Shown: positions 1-8,565, counted from the first letter of the stretch. The stretch: 64,000 bases of DNA from Streptomyces olivochromogenes (GCF_001514115.1 NZ_KQ948453.1:1-64000), one strand, 5' to 3'. The notes: generated from the letters alone by a model not told the origin. Made by a program: numbers and translations.

Positions 1-113
1 AGTTCCCAGACAACGAACGGTTGTGCTGGCTGAACAGTTCCACTAATCAATTGAATAGTGTGCTTGTTCGCTGCCCGTTCAAGACTCCGCTTTATCGCGG
101 GGTGTCTGAAAGG
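1..113 (+). other. 23S-5S rRNA internal transcribed spacer
   Basis: Non-coding stretch directly upstream of the 5S gene. No 23S 3' end was recognised, so the window probably opens inside the rrn spacer. A short hairpin is possible around 41-60 (CACTA paired with TAGTG), which might be a processing stem. This is inferred from position only. Confidence 0.6.
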
Positions 114-232
114 GTTTCGGTGGTCATAGCGTGAGGGAAACGCCCGGTTACATTCCGAACCCGGAAGCTAAGCCTCACAGCGCCGATGGTACTGCAGGGG
201 GGACCCTGTGGGAGAGTAGGACGCCGCCGAAC
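114..232 (+). rRNA. rrf: 5S ribosomal RNA
   Basis: The sequence from GTTTCGGTGGTCATAGCGTG through the GAACCCGGAAGCTAAGC loop to the GAGAGTAGGACGCCGCCGAA 3' end is a complete actinobacterial 5S rRNA of about 119 nt, and its two ends can pair. It is followed within 11 nt by a strong terminator, so it closes an rRNA operon whose 16S and 23S genes lie to the left of the window. Confidence 0.97.
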
Positions 233-242
233 AATCTTTGGA

Positions 243-287
243 GGACCTCTGGTCCCAGCGACTCGCTGGGACCAGAGGTCCTTTTTT
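243..287 (+). terminator. rrn operon intrinsic terminator
   Basis: Perfect 19-bp inverted repeat (243-261 with 263-281) that in practice forms a hairpin with a few-nt loop, followed by six T at 282-287. This is one of the few terminators in the window with a real U-tract, as expected at the end of an rRNA operon. Confidence 0.93.
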
Positions 288-356
288 GCTTTTCCGAAGC
301 GCGCCGGGTACCCGGCTGCGCGAGAATGACTTGCGGTACCGATGACAGGAGTCACC

Positions 357-2645
357 ATGTCCACCAACTCTCCCGACGAGCGACCGGAGCGCGATCAGCG
401 CCGCCGGGACAGTGGTGACCGCGGCGGTTACCGCGGAGGTCCGCGCCGCGACAACGACCGGCGTGACGACCGCCCCAGCGGTGGTCCGCGTCGTGACGAC
501 GACCGGGGTGGGTTCCGTCGGGACGACAACCGCGGTGGTGGTGGCGGCGGTTTCCGGCGCGACGACAACCGGCGCGACGACAACCGGCGCGACGACAACC
601 GGCGTGACGACAGCCGTGGTGGCGGCCGCGATGACAACCGTGGCGGCGGCGGTTTCCGTGGCCGTGACGACCGGCGTGAGGGCGACCGGGGCGGTCGCCC
701 GCCGTTCCGCCGTGACGACCGACCCACCAGTGGTCCGCGTCGCGACGACCGTGACCGTGGGGTCCGTCGGGACGGGGACCGTCCGGCGTTCCGTCGTGAC
801 GACCGCCCCAGCAGCGGCCCGCGCCGCGACGACCGCCCCAGTGGTGGTCCTCGTCGTGACGACGACCGCGGTGGGTTCCGTCGGGACGACAACCGTGGTG
901 GCGGTGGCGGCGGTTTCCGGCGCGACGACCGCGGTGACTTCCGTCGTGACGACCGTCGGGACGACCGGCGTGACGATCGCCGAGGCGACGACCGCGGTGG
1001 GTTCCGTCGCGACGATCGCCGTGATGACCGTCGCGACAGCGGCGACCGCGGCGGCTTCCGCCGTGATGATCGCGGTGACTTCCGGCGTGACGACCGTCGG
1101 GGCGACGACCGTGGCGGGTTCCGTCGCGAAGGGGACCGTCCGGCGTTCCGTCGTGACGACCGGCCCAGCAGCGGCCCGCGCCGCGACGACCGGCCTAGCA
1201 GTGGCCCGCGTCGTGACGACCGCCCCAGCAGTGGTCCCCGTCGTGACGACGACCGCGGTGGGTTCCGTCGCGATGACCGCCGTGATGACCGTCGCGACAG
1301 CGGCGACCGCGGTGGGTTCCGTCGTGACGAGCGCCCCAGTGGTGGTCCTCGTCGTGACGACGACCGCGGTGGGTTCCGTCGGGACGACAACCGTGCTGGC
1401 GGTGGCGGCGGTTTCCGGCGCGACGACCGCGGTGACTTCCGCCGTGATGACCGTCGGGACGACCGCCGTGACGACCGTCGTGAGGGCGACCGTCCGGCCT
1501 TCCGCCGCGACGACAGGCGGGACGACCGGCGCGACGACCGTCGTGACGACAGCCGTGGCGGCGGTTTCCGCGCCCGTGACGACCGGGGGCGCGACGACCG
1601 CGGACGCGGTGGCCCCCGTCGTGACGACCGGGGTGGCCGTCCCGGTGGCACCGGTGGCCCCGGTGGCTTCCGTGGCCGTGACGACCGTCGGGGCGACGAC
1701 CGACGCGGTGGCGGCTTCCGTGGCCGCGACGACCGCGACCGGGACCGGGACCGTGAGCCGATCAAGCGGCTGCCGATCCCCGATGACGTCACGGGCGAGG
1801 AGATCGACGCCGACGTACGGCAGGAACTGCTCAGCCTGCCGAAGGGGCTTGCGGAGGACGTCTCCAGGAACCTGGTGATGGTCGCCCGGCTCATCGACGA
1901 GGACCCCGAGGGCGCGTACGCGTACTCGAAGATCGCCCTGCGGCTGGCGTCGCGTGTGGCCGCCGTACGCGAGGCGGCCGGGTTCGCCGCGTACGCCAAC
2001 CAGAAGTACAGCGAGGCGCTCGCCGAGTTCAGGGCGGCTCGCCGTATGACCGGGAACGTGGACCTGTGGCCCGTCATGGCGGACTGCGAGCGCGGCCTGG
2101 GCCGGCCCGAGAAGGCGCTGGACATGGCGGGTGCGCCCGAGGTGCACAAGCTGGACAAGGCCGGTCAGGTCGAGATGCGGCTCGTGGCGGCCGGCGCCCG
2201 GCGCGACATGGGGCAGCTCGACGCCGCCATCGTGACGCTCCAGAGCCCGGAGCTCGCCTCGAACTCCGTGCAGCCCTGGACGGCCCGCCTGCGTTACGCC
2301 TACGCCGACGCGCTGCTGGCCGCCGGTCGTGAGGACGAGGCGCGCGAGTGGTTCGCGAAGGCCGTCGAGTCCGACAAGGACGGCAGCACGGACGCCTCCG
2401 ACCGGCTTGCCGAACTGGACGGCGTCGAGTTCGTCGACGCGCTCGTCGAGCACGAGGACGACGTCGAGGTCGAGGTCGAGGTCGCGACCGAAGCTGAGGC
2501 TGAGGACGAGATCGAGGCCGACACCGACATCGAGGTCGGGACCGAGGACGACGATGAGGACGACGATGACTTCGACATCGTCGAGGCCGAGCAGACCAAG
2601 CCGGTCGTCGAGGCCGACGACGATGACGATGCTCCGCGGGGCTGA
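357..2645 (+). CDS. Arg/Asp/Gly-repeat protein with TPR-like C-terminal domain and acidic tail
   Basis: 762 aa in three parts. Residues 1 to about 466 are an extreme low-complexity tract of RDDR, GGFRRDD, RDDRPSSGPRR and GGGG units, which predicts intrinsic disorder. Residues about 470-690 are a helical, TPR-like repeat region (motifs such as ALAEFRAARR and EDEAREWFAKA). The last 60 or so residues are almost all Asp/Glu. The ATG at 357 is preceded by AGGAG at 346-350 and preferred over the in-frame ATG at 342. It is the first gene after the rrn operon. RGG/RDD-type tracts in other proteins bind RNA or drive condensate formation; a role near ribosome or RNA metabolism is my inference. The biased codons keep two other frames open over the same stretch; those are shadows. 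Confidence 0.9.
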   Translation: MSTNSPDERPERDQRRRDSGDRGGYRGGPRRDNDRRDDRPSGGPRRDDDRGGFRRDDNRGGGGGGFRRDDNRRDDNRRDDNRRDDSRGGGRDDNRGGGGFRGRDDRREGDRGGRPPFRRDDRPTSGPRRDDRDRGVRRDGDRPAFRRDDRPSSGPRRDDRPSGGPRRDDDRGGFRRDDNRGGGGGGFRRDDRGDFRRDDRRDDRRDDRRGDDRGGFRRDDRRDDRRDSGDRGGFRRDDRGDFRRDDRRGDDRGGFRREGDRPAFRRDDRPSSGPRRDDRPSSGPRRDDRPSSGPRRDDDRGGFRRDDRRDDRRDSGDRGGFRRDERPSGGPRRDDDRGGFRRDDNRAGGGGGFRRDDRGDFRRDDRRDDRRDDRREGDRPAFRRDDRRDDRRDDRRDDSRGGGFRARDDRGRDDRGRGGPRRDDRGGRPGGTGGPGGFRGRDDRRGDDRRGGGFRGRDDRDRDRDREPIKRLPIPDDVTGEEIDADVRQELLSLPKGLAEDVSRNLVMVARLIDEDPEGAYAYSKIALRLASRVAAVREAAGFAAYANQKYSEALAEFRAARRMTGNVDLWPVMADCERGLGRPEKALDMAGAPEVHKLDKAGQVEMRLVAAGARRDMGQLDAAIVTLQSPELASNSVQPWTARLRYAYADALLAAGREDEAREWFAKAVESDKDGSTDASDRLAELDGVEFVDALVEHEDDVEVEVEVATEAEAEDEIEADTDIEVGTEDDDEDDDDFDIVEAEQTKPVVEADDDDDAPRG

Positions 2646-2666
2646 CGTACAGCGGTAGTCGTAGGA

Positions 2667-2706
2667 CACGGGCGGCGGGATTCCGGAAGGGATCCCGCCG
2701 CCCGTG
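2667..2706. terminator. bidirectional terminator hairpin
   Basis: Perfect 15-bp stem (2667-2681 with 2692-2706) and a 10-nt loop, lying between two convergent genes (stops at 2645 and 2751). No T-tract, as is common for Streptomyces terminators. Confidence 0.8.
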
Positions 2707-2750
2707 GCGTTTCAGCCCCTGTTCTCGCCTGGGAGCCTCGCCTGGGCGCC

Positions 2751-4043
2751 TCAGAGAGGCAGCGCCCGCAGTACCAGCCCCGACGCCGGCTTCGGGCCGA
2801 ACGACGTCGACTTGCGGGGCATCGTGACGCCCTGGCGGGCGAGGTCGCGTACGACCTCCTCGCGGACCGGATGCATCAGGACGGCCGTGCCGCCGTCGCG
2901 CTCCGCCTTGTCCACCGTGGCGGCCGTGTCGTGGATGTACGCGATGTGGGCGGGCGAGTCCTCCGGGATGCCCCAGATGTGGGCCAGGAGTGTGGCGTGC
3001 AGGACGGTCGCGTCCAGGGTGCGCCAGGCCTCGGGGCGGTCCGCCGGGACCGTACGGGCGAGGAGGTCCGGGGAGGGGCGGTCGACCAGGTGGAACGAGC
3101 CGTCGCCCGCGAGGAGGAAGGCGTTGCCCTCGGCGGCGGCCGCGGCGAGGGCTTCCAGGGCCTCAGGGAGCGGAACGTCGAGGTGACGTACGCGGAACGA
3201 GTCCGTGAGGGCGGTCAGCGCCTCCGCGACCGGCAGATTGTGCAGCAGGCGGTGGATCGCGCGGACCCGGAGCGGGTAGCGCGCGGTGTCCACCAGGAGC
3301 ACGAGACCGTAGTCCCAGGGGCTGGGCGAGGGGTGCTCGGCGCGTAGCCGCAGGTACGTCGCCCAGCGGTGGTGGCCGTCCGCGATGAGAGCCTGGTGCC
3401 GGCCGAGATCCGTCTGGATCTCGGCCAGGTCCGCCGGGTCGGTGATCGCCCACAGGCGGTGGTTGAAACCGTCCTCCGTGGTCGTCGAGAGCAGCGGGTC
3501 GCCCTCCGCGGCGCGCTCGATGACGGCGGCCGTGCCCACCCGGGAGCCGTTGCCGCGGTAGGTCAGCAGCAGCGGTTCGAGGTTGGCCGAGGTGGCACGC
3601 ATCAGGGCCGCACGGTCCGCGATGATGTGCGGCATGACGTCCTCGTGCGGGAGAACGACGCCGGCGGACGGCTCCGACAGGCGCAGGGCGCCGATGATGC
3701 CGCGTTGCAGCATCCCGTCGTCGTGCTGCTCGTAGACGTACAGGCCCGGCTCGGGGTCGGCGGCCAGGACGCCTTCGGACACCCAGTCGTGCAGGGTGTC
3801 CGCCGCCTGGCGGTTGCGGGCCGTCGGGGTCGTGTCCTGGGGGAGGATCAGCCTGACGATGTTGTGCGGGTCGGCGGACTCGAGGTGGAGCAGACCGTCC
3901 GGCCGCACGATGACGTCGTACGGCGGAGATGTCACGGCGGCGAGGCTGCCGACCCGGTCGGGGTCGTAGCGCAGGCCCCGGAACGGGGTCAGTTCGAGGC
4001 CGCTGCGCGCCGGGGTCTCCTCCGCGGGACCTGCATAGTTCAT
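2751..4043 (-). CDS. DUF1015 family protein
   Basis: 430 aa. Matches the DUF1015 family (widespread, function unknown): N-terminal LTPFRGLRYDP, then SPPYDVI, the PHNIVRLILPQ segment, and the central IADGHHRWATYL motif, the family's most conserved element. No signal peptide or membrane segment, so cytoplasmic. The ATG at 4043 lacks a ribosome-binding site but has a TACGAT hexamer 6 nt upstream on the minus strand, so the mRNA may be leaderless. It is divergent from the HAD phosphatase gene. I cannot assign a reaction. Confidence 0.9.
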   Translation of the reverse strand: MNYAGPAEETPARSGLELTPFRGLRYDPDRVGSLAAVTSPPYDVIVRPDGLLHLESADPHNIVRLILPQDTTPTARNRQAADTLHDWVSEGVLAADPEPGLYVYEQHDDGMLQRGIIGALRLSEPSAGVVLPHEDVMPHIIADRAALMRATSANLEPLLLTYRGNGSRVGTAAVIERAAEGDPLLSTTTEDGFNHRLWAITDPADLAEIQTDLGRHQALIADGHHRWATYLRLRAEHPSPSPWDYGLVLLVDTARYPLRVRAIHRLLHNLPVAEALTALTDSFRVRHLDVPLPEALEALAAAAAEGNAFLLAGDGSFHLVDRPSPDLLARTVPADRPEAWRTLDATVLHATLLAHIWGIPEDSPAHIAYIHDTAATVDKAERDGGTAVLMHPVREEVVRDLARQGVTMPRKSTSFGPKPASGLVLRALPL

Positions 4044-4049
4044 TGAGGC

Positions 4050-4055
4050 ATCGTA
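4050..4055 (-). promoter_or_regulatory. -10-like hexamer for leaderless DUF1015 gene
   Basis: Minus-strand TACGAT ends 6 nt before the ATG at 4043; no Shine-Dalgarno is present. No clear -35 was found. Confidence 0.4.
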
Positions 4056-4115
4056 AGTGTGCAGACGCTGTGCGGGATGATCGGGGGAAAGAGATCGAAC
4101 GAGGAGCGATGCGTA

Positions 4116-5144
4116 ATGAGCCAGACCGCCAGGACCCGGCCCGAGGCCAGTGAACAGGCCCTGAGTGACGCCTACGACACGGCTCTGCTCGACCTCGACG
4201 GCGTGGTGTACGCGGGCGGCAACGCGATCGCGCACGCCGTGGCGTCACTGGGCACGGCCCGTTCGGGAGGGCTGCACCTCGCGTATGTCACGAACAATGC
4301 GCTGCGTACGCCCGATGCGGTGGCGGAGCATCTGAGCGAGCTCGGCATACCGACGGTCGCCGATGACGTCATCACCTCGGCGCAGGCCGTGGCGCGGCTG
4401 ATCAGCGAGCAGGTGCCCGCAGGTGCGCGCGTGCTGGTCATCGGCGGCGAGGGACTGCGGGTCGCGCTGCGCGAGCGCGGGCTCGAACCGGTCGAGTCGG
4501 CGGACGACGACCCGGCGGCGGTCGTCCAGGGGTTCGGCGGTCCCGACCTGCCCTGGGGGCGCTTCGCGGAGGCCTCCTACGCCGTCGCGCGCGGGGTGCC
4601 GTGGTTCGCGTCCAACACCGACCTGACGATCCCGAGCGCGCGGGGGATCGCGCCCGGGAACGGGGCCGCGGTGGAGGTCGTACGCATCGCCACGGGCGCC
4701 GAGCCGCAGGTGGCGGGCAAGCCGTTGCCCCCGATGCACCGCGAGACGATCCTGCGGACCGGGGCGAAGCGGCCGCTGGTGGTCGGCGACCGGCTGGACA
4801 CGGACATCGAGGGCGCGTTCAACGGCGAGGTGGACTCGCTGCTCGTGCTCACCGGGGTGACGGACGGCGCACAGCTCCTCGCCGCCCCGCCGCAGCACCG
4901 GCCGACGTATGTGGACGAGGATCTGCGCGGGCTGCTCACCGGGCAGCCGGAGGTCGTGGAGGAGGGTGACGGGTTCCGCTGCGGCGGCTGGACGGCGCAG
5001 GCCGGGAGCGAGCATCTGGAGCTCGCGGGCGACGGTGAGGCGCTCGACGGGCTGCGGGCGCTGTGCGCGGCGGCGTGGACGGCCGCGGGGGACGGGACGT
5101 GCGAGCTGGACGGGGGGAAGGCGCTGGCGCGGCTGGGGCTCTGA
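4116..5144 (+). CDS. HAD-IIA family sugar-phosphatase-like hydrolase
   Basis: 342 aa. HAD superfamily subclass IIA (NagD / p-nitrophenyl phosphatase type). The nucleophile motif is LLDLDGVVYAGG near the N-terminus (first Asp forms the phospho-aspartyl intermediate, second is the acid/base). VTNNALRTP is motif II, the cap follows, and the motif IV region is VVGDRLDTDIEGA, where the Asp pair binds magnesium. A C-terminal extension of about 80 residues follows the catalytic core. The ATG at 4116 has GAGGAG at 4101-4106. Likely dephosphorylates a small sugar or nucleotide phosphate; the substrate cannot be read from sequence. Confidence 0.9.
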   Translation: MSQTARTRPEASEQALSDAYDTALLDLDGVVYAGGNAIAHAVASLGTARSGGLHLAYVTNNALRTPDAVAEHLSELGIPTVADDVITSAQAVARLISEQVPAGARVLVIGGEGLRVALRERGLEPVESADDDPAAVVQGFGGPDLPWGRFAEASYAVARGVPWFASNTDLTIPSARGIAPGNGAAVEVVRIATGAEPQVAGKPLPPMHRETILRTGAKRPLVVGDRLDTDIEGAFNGEVDSLLVLTGVTDGAQLLAAPPQHRPTYVDEDLRGLLTGQPEVVEEGDGFRCGGWTAQAGSEHLELAGDGEALDGLRALCAAAWTAAGDGTCELDGGKALARLGL

Positions 5145-5213
5145 GGGCCCAGGGCTCGTCGGCGGTGGGGCTCGTCGGCGGTGGGGCGTAGTCACCCGGG
5201 ATCGAAGCGTGAG

Positions 5214-5232
5214 CGAGGGTAGGCTAACCTAA
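5214..5232 (+). promoter_or_regulatory. DmdR/IdeR-type iron box
   Basis: 19-bp site matching the actinobacterial iron box TTAGGTTAGGCTAACCTAA at 16 of 19 positions; the 12 right-hand bases AGGCTAACCTAA are identical. It covers the presumed -10 region and ends 4 nt before the GTG of the first permease gene. Known role: DtxR-family repressors (DmdR1 in Streptomyces) bind with ferrous iron and shut off iron uptake. Confidence 0.88.
5224..5229 (+). promoter_or_regulatory. -10-like hexamer TAACCT inside the iron box
   Basis: TAACCT lies 7 nt before the GTG at 5237, so transcription probably begins at the start codon. The iron box would then sit directly on RNA polymerase's -10 contact. Confidence 0.5.
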
Positions 5233-5236
5233 CCAC

Positions 5237-6280
5237 GTGTTGGTCGACAGTCCCCCCGAACAGCGCGCGGAGACCGCCCCCGCGCCCCCAAGCCGTCAGG
5301 CGATACGCGCCGCTGGGCTCCTCGCGTCCCTGGCCCTCCTGGTGCTCGTCGCGTTGGCGAGTATCGCGATCGGTGCGAAAGCGCTGCCGCTGGACCAGGT
5401 CTGGCACGGCCTGTTCCATGGCACCGGGACGTACTCCGACGTCGTGGTGGACGACCGGATCTCGCGTACCGTCCTCGGGCTGCTCGTCGGCGCCGCGCTC
5501 GGACTGTCGGGCGCCGTCCTCCAGGCACTCACCCGCAATCCGCTGGCCGACCCCGGGCTGCTCGGCATCAACGCGGGTGCGTCCGCCGCGGTCGTCACCG
5601 CCATCACCTACTTCGGTGTCACGAGCCTGAGCGGCTATGTGTGGTTCGCCTTCTTCGGCGCGGCCGCGGTCGGGGCGCTGGTCTGGTTCCTGGGTGGCAG
5701 CCGCGGCGCCACCCCGGTGCGGCTCGCGCTCGCCGGCACGGCGATCAGCGCCGCGCTCTACGGCTATCTGCAGGCCGTGATGATCATGGACGACGCTGCG
5801 CTCGGCAAGATGCGCTTCTGGACGGTGGGTTCGCTGGCCTCGGCCACCGACTCGACCATCAGGCAGGTGTTGCCCTTCCTGGTGGTCGGTACGGTCGTCG
5901 CGCTGGCGCTCGCCCGGCCCCTGAACGCCATGGCCATGGGCGACGACACCGCCCGCGCGCTCGGCGCCGACCTGAACCGCACCCGGGCGCTGTCCATGGC
6001 CGCCGCCACCGTGCTGTGCGGCGCCGCGACCGCCGCCTGCGGGCCGATCGTCTTCGTCGGGCTCATGGTCCCGCATGTGGTCCGCTCCTTCACCGGGCCC
6101 GACCTGCGCTGGATCCTGCCGTACGCGACCGTGCTGTCGCCCGTGCTGCTCCTCGGCGCCGACGTCGTGGGGCGGATGGTCGCTCGGCCCGCGGAGCTGC
6201 AGGTCGGCATCGTCACCGCGGTCCTCGGCGGGCCGGTCTTCATCTATCTCGTACGACGGCGGAGGACGGCCCAGCTGTGA
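5237..6280 (+). CDS. FecCD-family ferric-siderophore ABC permease (first subunit)
   Basis: 347 aa, about nine hydrophobic helices, BtuC/FecCD family. Hallmarks are RISRTVLGLLVGAALGLSGAV near the N-terminus, LTRNPLADPGLLGINAGAS, and the cytoplasmic coupling segment ALGADLNRTRAL that contacts the ATPase. The GTG start has no ribosome-binding site but sits 7 nt after a -10-like hexamer, so it is probably leaderless. First gene of a three-gene operon under an iron box. The substrate class (ferric siderophore) is inferred from family and regulator; no binding protein is encoded nearby, so that component must come from elsewhere. Confidence 0.92.
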   Translation: MLVDSPPEQRAETAPAPPSRQAIRAAGLLASLALLVLVALASIAIGAKALPLDQVWHGLFHGTGTYSDVVVDDRISRTVLGLLVGAALGLSGAVLQALTRNPLADPGLLGINAGASAAVVTAITYFGVTSLSGYVWFAFFGAAAVGALVWFLGGSRGATPVRLALAGTAISAALYGYLQAVMIMDDAALGKMRFWTVGSLASATDSTIRQVLPFLVVGTVVALALARPLNAMAMGDDTARALGADLNRTRALSMAAATVLCGAATAACGPIVFVGLMVPHVVRSFTGPDLRWILPYATVLSPVLLLGADVVGRMVARPAELQVGIVTAVLGGPVFIYLVRRRRTAQL

Positions 6281-7320
6281 CGACCACACGTACCCGAGCC
6301 GTGCGGACGCGCGGCGGCCTCTCCGTCCGGTTCGACGTCCGGGCGTTCACCGTCGTCGTGCTGCTGCTGGTGGCCGCGCTCGCCGCGAGCGTGGTGCTGA
6401 TCGGCACCGGCGACTTCCCGATCCCGGCCGTCGACGTCCTCAAGACGCTCGTCGGCAACGGGAACGCGGGCCAGGAGTTCATCGTCAACGACCTGCGGCT
6501 GCCTAGGGTGCTCGTCGGCCTGCTGGTCGGGGCCTCGCTCGGGCTCGGCGGGGCGCTGTTCCAGTCCATCTCCCGCAACCCGCTGGGCAGCCCGGACGTC
6601 CTCGGCGTCGGCCAGGGATCGACGGCCGGGGCGCTCATCATGATCGTGCTGTTCTCGGGCAGCGCGAACGAGGTCGCGCTGGGAGCGCTCGTCGGCGGCC
6701 TGGTGACCGGGTTCGCCATCTATCTGCTCGCCTGGAAGCGGGGCGTGCACGGATACCGACTGGTCCTGGTCGGTATCGGAGTCTCCGCGATCGTCACGGC
6801 GGTCAACGGCTATCTGCTGACCAAGGCGGACATCGTCGACGCGGCCCGCGCGATCGTCTGGATGACCGGCTCCCTCAACGGCCGTGACTGGGCGCAGGTC
6901 TGGCCGCTGCTCGTCCTGTGCGCCGTCCTCGTCCCGTTCGTCCTCGGCAACGCGCGCGGGCTGCGCATGATGGAGATGGGCGACGACGTGTCGTACGCCC
7001 TCGGAGTGCGCGTCGAGCGCGTACGACTGCTGCTGATGCTGGCCGCCGTGCTGCTCACCGCCGGTGCCACCGCGGCCGCGGGCCCGGTCGGCTTCGTGGC
7101 GCTCACCGCGCCGCAGCTCGCCCGGCGGCTGACCCGCTCGCCGGGGCCGAACCTGGTGCCGTCGATGTGCATGGGCGCGACCCTGCTGATCGTCGCTGAC
7201 TGGGCCTCGCAGCGGGCCTTCGGCGCCGATCAGCTGCCCGTCGGCGTCGTGACGGGGGTCCTGGGCGGGATCTATCTGCTGTGGCTGCTGGTCACCGAGC
7301 GCAAGGCGGGCCGGATATGA
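6277..7320 (+). CDS. FecCD-family ferric-siderophore ABC permease (second subunit)
   Basis: 347 aa, same fold as the preceding permease and its likely heterodimer partner. Contains DLRLPRVLVGLLVGASLGLG, ISRNPLGSPDVLGVGQGS and the ATPase-coupling loop ALGVRVERVRL. The GTG at 6277 overlaps the upstream TGA (GTGA), implying translational coupling. The open frame extends much further upstream, but that part is antisense-type shadow of the first permease; the start chosen gives the normal family length. Confidence 0.92.
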   Translation: MTTTRTRAVRTRGGLSVRFDVRAFTVVVLLLVAALAASVVLIGTGDFPIPAVDVLKTLVGNGNAGQEFIVNDLRLPRVLVGLLVGASLGLGGALFQSISRNPLGSPDVLGVGQGSTAGALIMIVLFSGSANEVALGALVGGLVTGFAIYLLAWKRGVHGYRLVLVGIGVSAIVTAVNGYLLTKADIVDAARAIVWMTGSLNGRDWAQVWPLLVLCAVLVPFVLGNARGLRMMEMGDDVSYALGVRVERVRLLLMLAAVLLTAGATAAAGPVGFVALTAPQLARRLTRSPGPNLVPSMCMGATLLIVADWASQRAFGADQLPVGVVTGVLGGIYLLWLLVTERKAGRI

Positions 7321-7336
7321 GCGCCGCGGCGAACAG

Positions 7337-7398
7337 GAACACCCAGGCGCTTGTGAACACCCAGGCGCATAAGAACACCCAGGCGAACAAGAACACTC
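7337..7398 (+). repeat. 18-bp tandem repeat at the permease-ATPase junction
   Basis: Three copies of GAACACCCAGGCGnnnnn (7337-7354, 7355-7372, 7373-7390) followed by a partial copy from 7391. If read in frame from the ATG at 7317 it encodes repeated NTQAxx hexapeptides. Confidence 0.9.
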
Positions 7399-7409
7399 GA
7401 AGGAGCACT

Positions 7410-8234
7410 GTGAACCGCCTGTCCGCCGACAACGTCACCCTCGGCTACGACCAGCGCGTCATCGCGGAGAAGCTGTCGGTGGAGATCCCCGACAACTCCT
7501 TCACCGTGATCGTCGGCCCGAACGCCTGCGGCAAGTCCACGCTGCTGCGCGCCCTGTCGCGGATGCTCAAGCCCTCCGAGGGACGGGTGCTGCTCGACGG
7601 GCAGGTCATCCAGTCGATGCCCGCGAAGAAGGTGGCCAGGACGCTCGGGCTGCTGCCGCAGTCGTCGATCGCGCCGGACGGGATCACGGTCGGCGACCTG
7701 GTCGGCCGGGGCCGCTATCCGCACCAGGGCCTGCTGCGCCAGTGGTCGGCGCAGGACGAGCGGGTCGTACAGGAGTCGATGGCCTCGACCGGCGTCGCCG
7801 AACTGGCCGATCGCTATGTCGACGAACTGTCCGGCGGCCAGCGGCAGCGCGTGTGGATCGCCATGGCACTCGCCCAGCAGACCCCGCTGCTGCTGCTCGA
7901 CGAGCCGACGACCTACCTCGACATCCAGCACCAGATCGACGTGCTCGATCTGTGCGCCGAACTCCACGAGGAGCAGGGACGCACCCTGGTCGCCGTCCTG
8001 CACGACCTCAATCACGCGGCCCGGTACGCCACCCACCTCATCGCCCTGCGCGAGGGCCGGGTCATCGCCGAGGGCGCGCCGAACGACATCGTCACGGCCG
8101 AACTGGTCGAGGAGGTCTTCGGGCTGCGCTGCCAGGTCATCGACGACCCGGAGACCGGGACGCCGCTGGTGGTGCCCGCGGCACGCAAGGCCCGCGTGAA
8201 GGTCGCCGCCGCAGCCGCTACAGAAGCTTCCTGA
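7410..8234 (+). CDS. ferric-siderophore ABC transporter ATP-binding protein
   Basis: 274 aa from the GTG at 7410, which has AAGGAG at 7400-7405. An in-frame ATG at 7317 overlaps the permease stop (ATGA) and would add 31 residues made of NTQAxx repeats; the shorter form matches the family length and begins directly with the ABC domain. Walker A GPNACGKST, Q-loop LLPQSS, signature LSGGQRQR, Walker B LLLLDEPTTYLD and the switch His in VLHDLNHAAR are all present, so it is competent to hydrolyse ATP. FecE/FepC-type subunit energising the two permeases. It overlaps the convergent SCP2 gene by 17 bp. Confidence 0.93.
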   Translation: MNRLSADNVTLGYDQRVIAEKLSVEIPDNSFTVIVGPNACGKSTLLRALSRMLKPSEGRVLLDGQVIQSMPAKKVARTLGLLPQSSIAPDGITVGDLVGRGRYPHQGLLRQWSAQDERVVQESMASTGVAELADRYVDELSGGQRQRVWIAMALAQQTPLLLLDEPTTYLDIQHQIDVLDLCAELHEEQGRTLVAVLHDLNHAARYATHLIALREGRVIAEGAPNDIVTAELVEEVFGLRCQVIDDPETGTPLVVPAARKARVKVAAAAATEAS

Positions 8235-8565
8235 GGCGGAACAGGTCGAGCAGGGCCGCCTCCAGCCGCACCCGGCCCGAGCCCCAGGCCTTCGCGAAGT
8301 TCAGCTGCCCGTCGACCATGGCGACCAGATCGTCGCCGGACATGGCGAGTCTGATCTGGGCCTTCTCGACGGGTGGGCCCTGGAGGGTGTCGAGCACCTC
8401 GATCCGGCCGTCCTTGAGGCGACCGACGAAGGTGATGTCGAGGTCGGTGATTCGGCAGCTGAGCGAGCGGTCCAGGGCCGCCGCCTCGCGTACGTTCCCG
8501 TCCGCGCCCGCCATGTTGTCCGAGAGCTTGTCGAGTGCGCTGCGGCACTCCTCAATCGTGGCCAT
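8218..8565 (-). CDS. SCP2 sterol-binding-domain protein
   Basis: 115 aa, essentially a single SCP2-like domain. ITDLDITFVGRLKDGRIEVL forms the first beta strands, and RLAMSGDDLVAMVDGQLNFAKAWGSGRVRLEA is interrupted family consensus ending in the typical GKV-like turn and lipid-pocket helix. SCP2 domains bind lipids or acyl-CoA; the ligand here is unknown. The ATG at 8565 has no ribosome-binding site; TACCGT lies 8 nt upstream. It is divergent from the small gene at 8608, and their intergenic region of about 40 bp holds both presumed promoters. Confidence 0.82.
   Translation of the reverse strand: MATIEECRSALDKLSDNMAGADGNVREAAALDRSLSCRITDLDITFVGRLKDGRIEVLDTLQGPPVEKAQIRLAMSGDDLVAMVDGQLNFAKAWGSGRVRLEAALLDLFRLRKLL

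Noticed and set aside
168..2669. 833-codon open frame antisense to the repeat protein, and a 488-codon frame in another plus frame
   Set aside because: Both arise from the biased repeat codons (Val/Thr/Ala-only translations). The chosen frame has a ribosome-binding site and a normal globular C-terminal domain.
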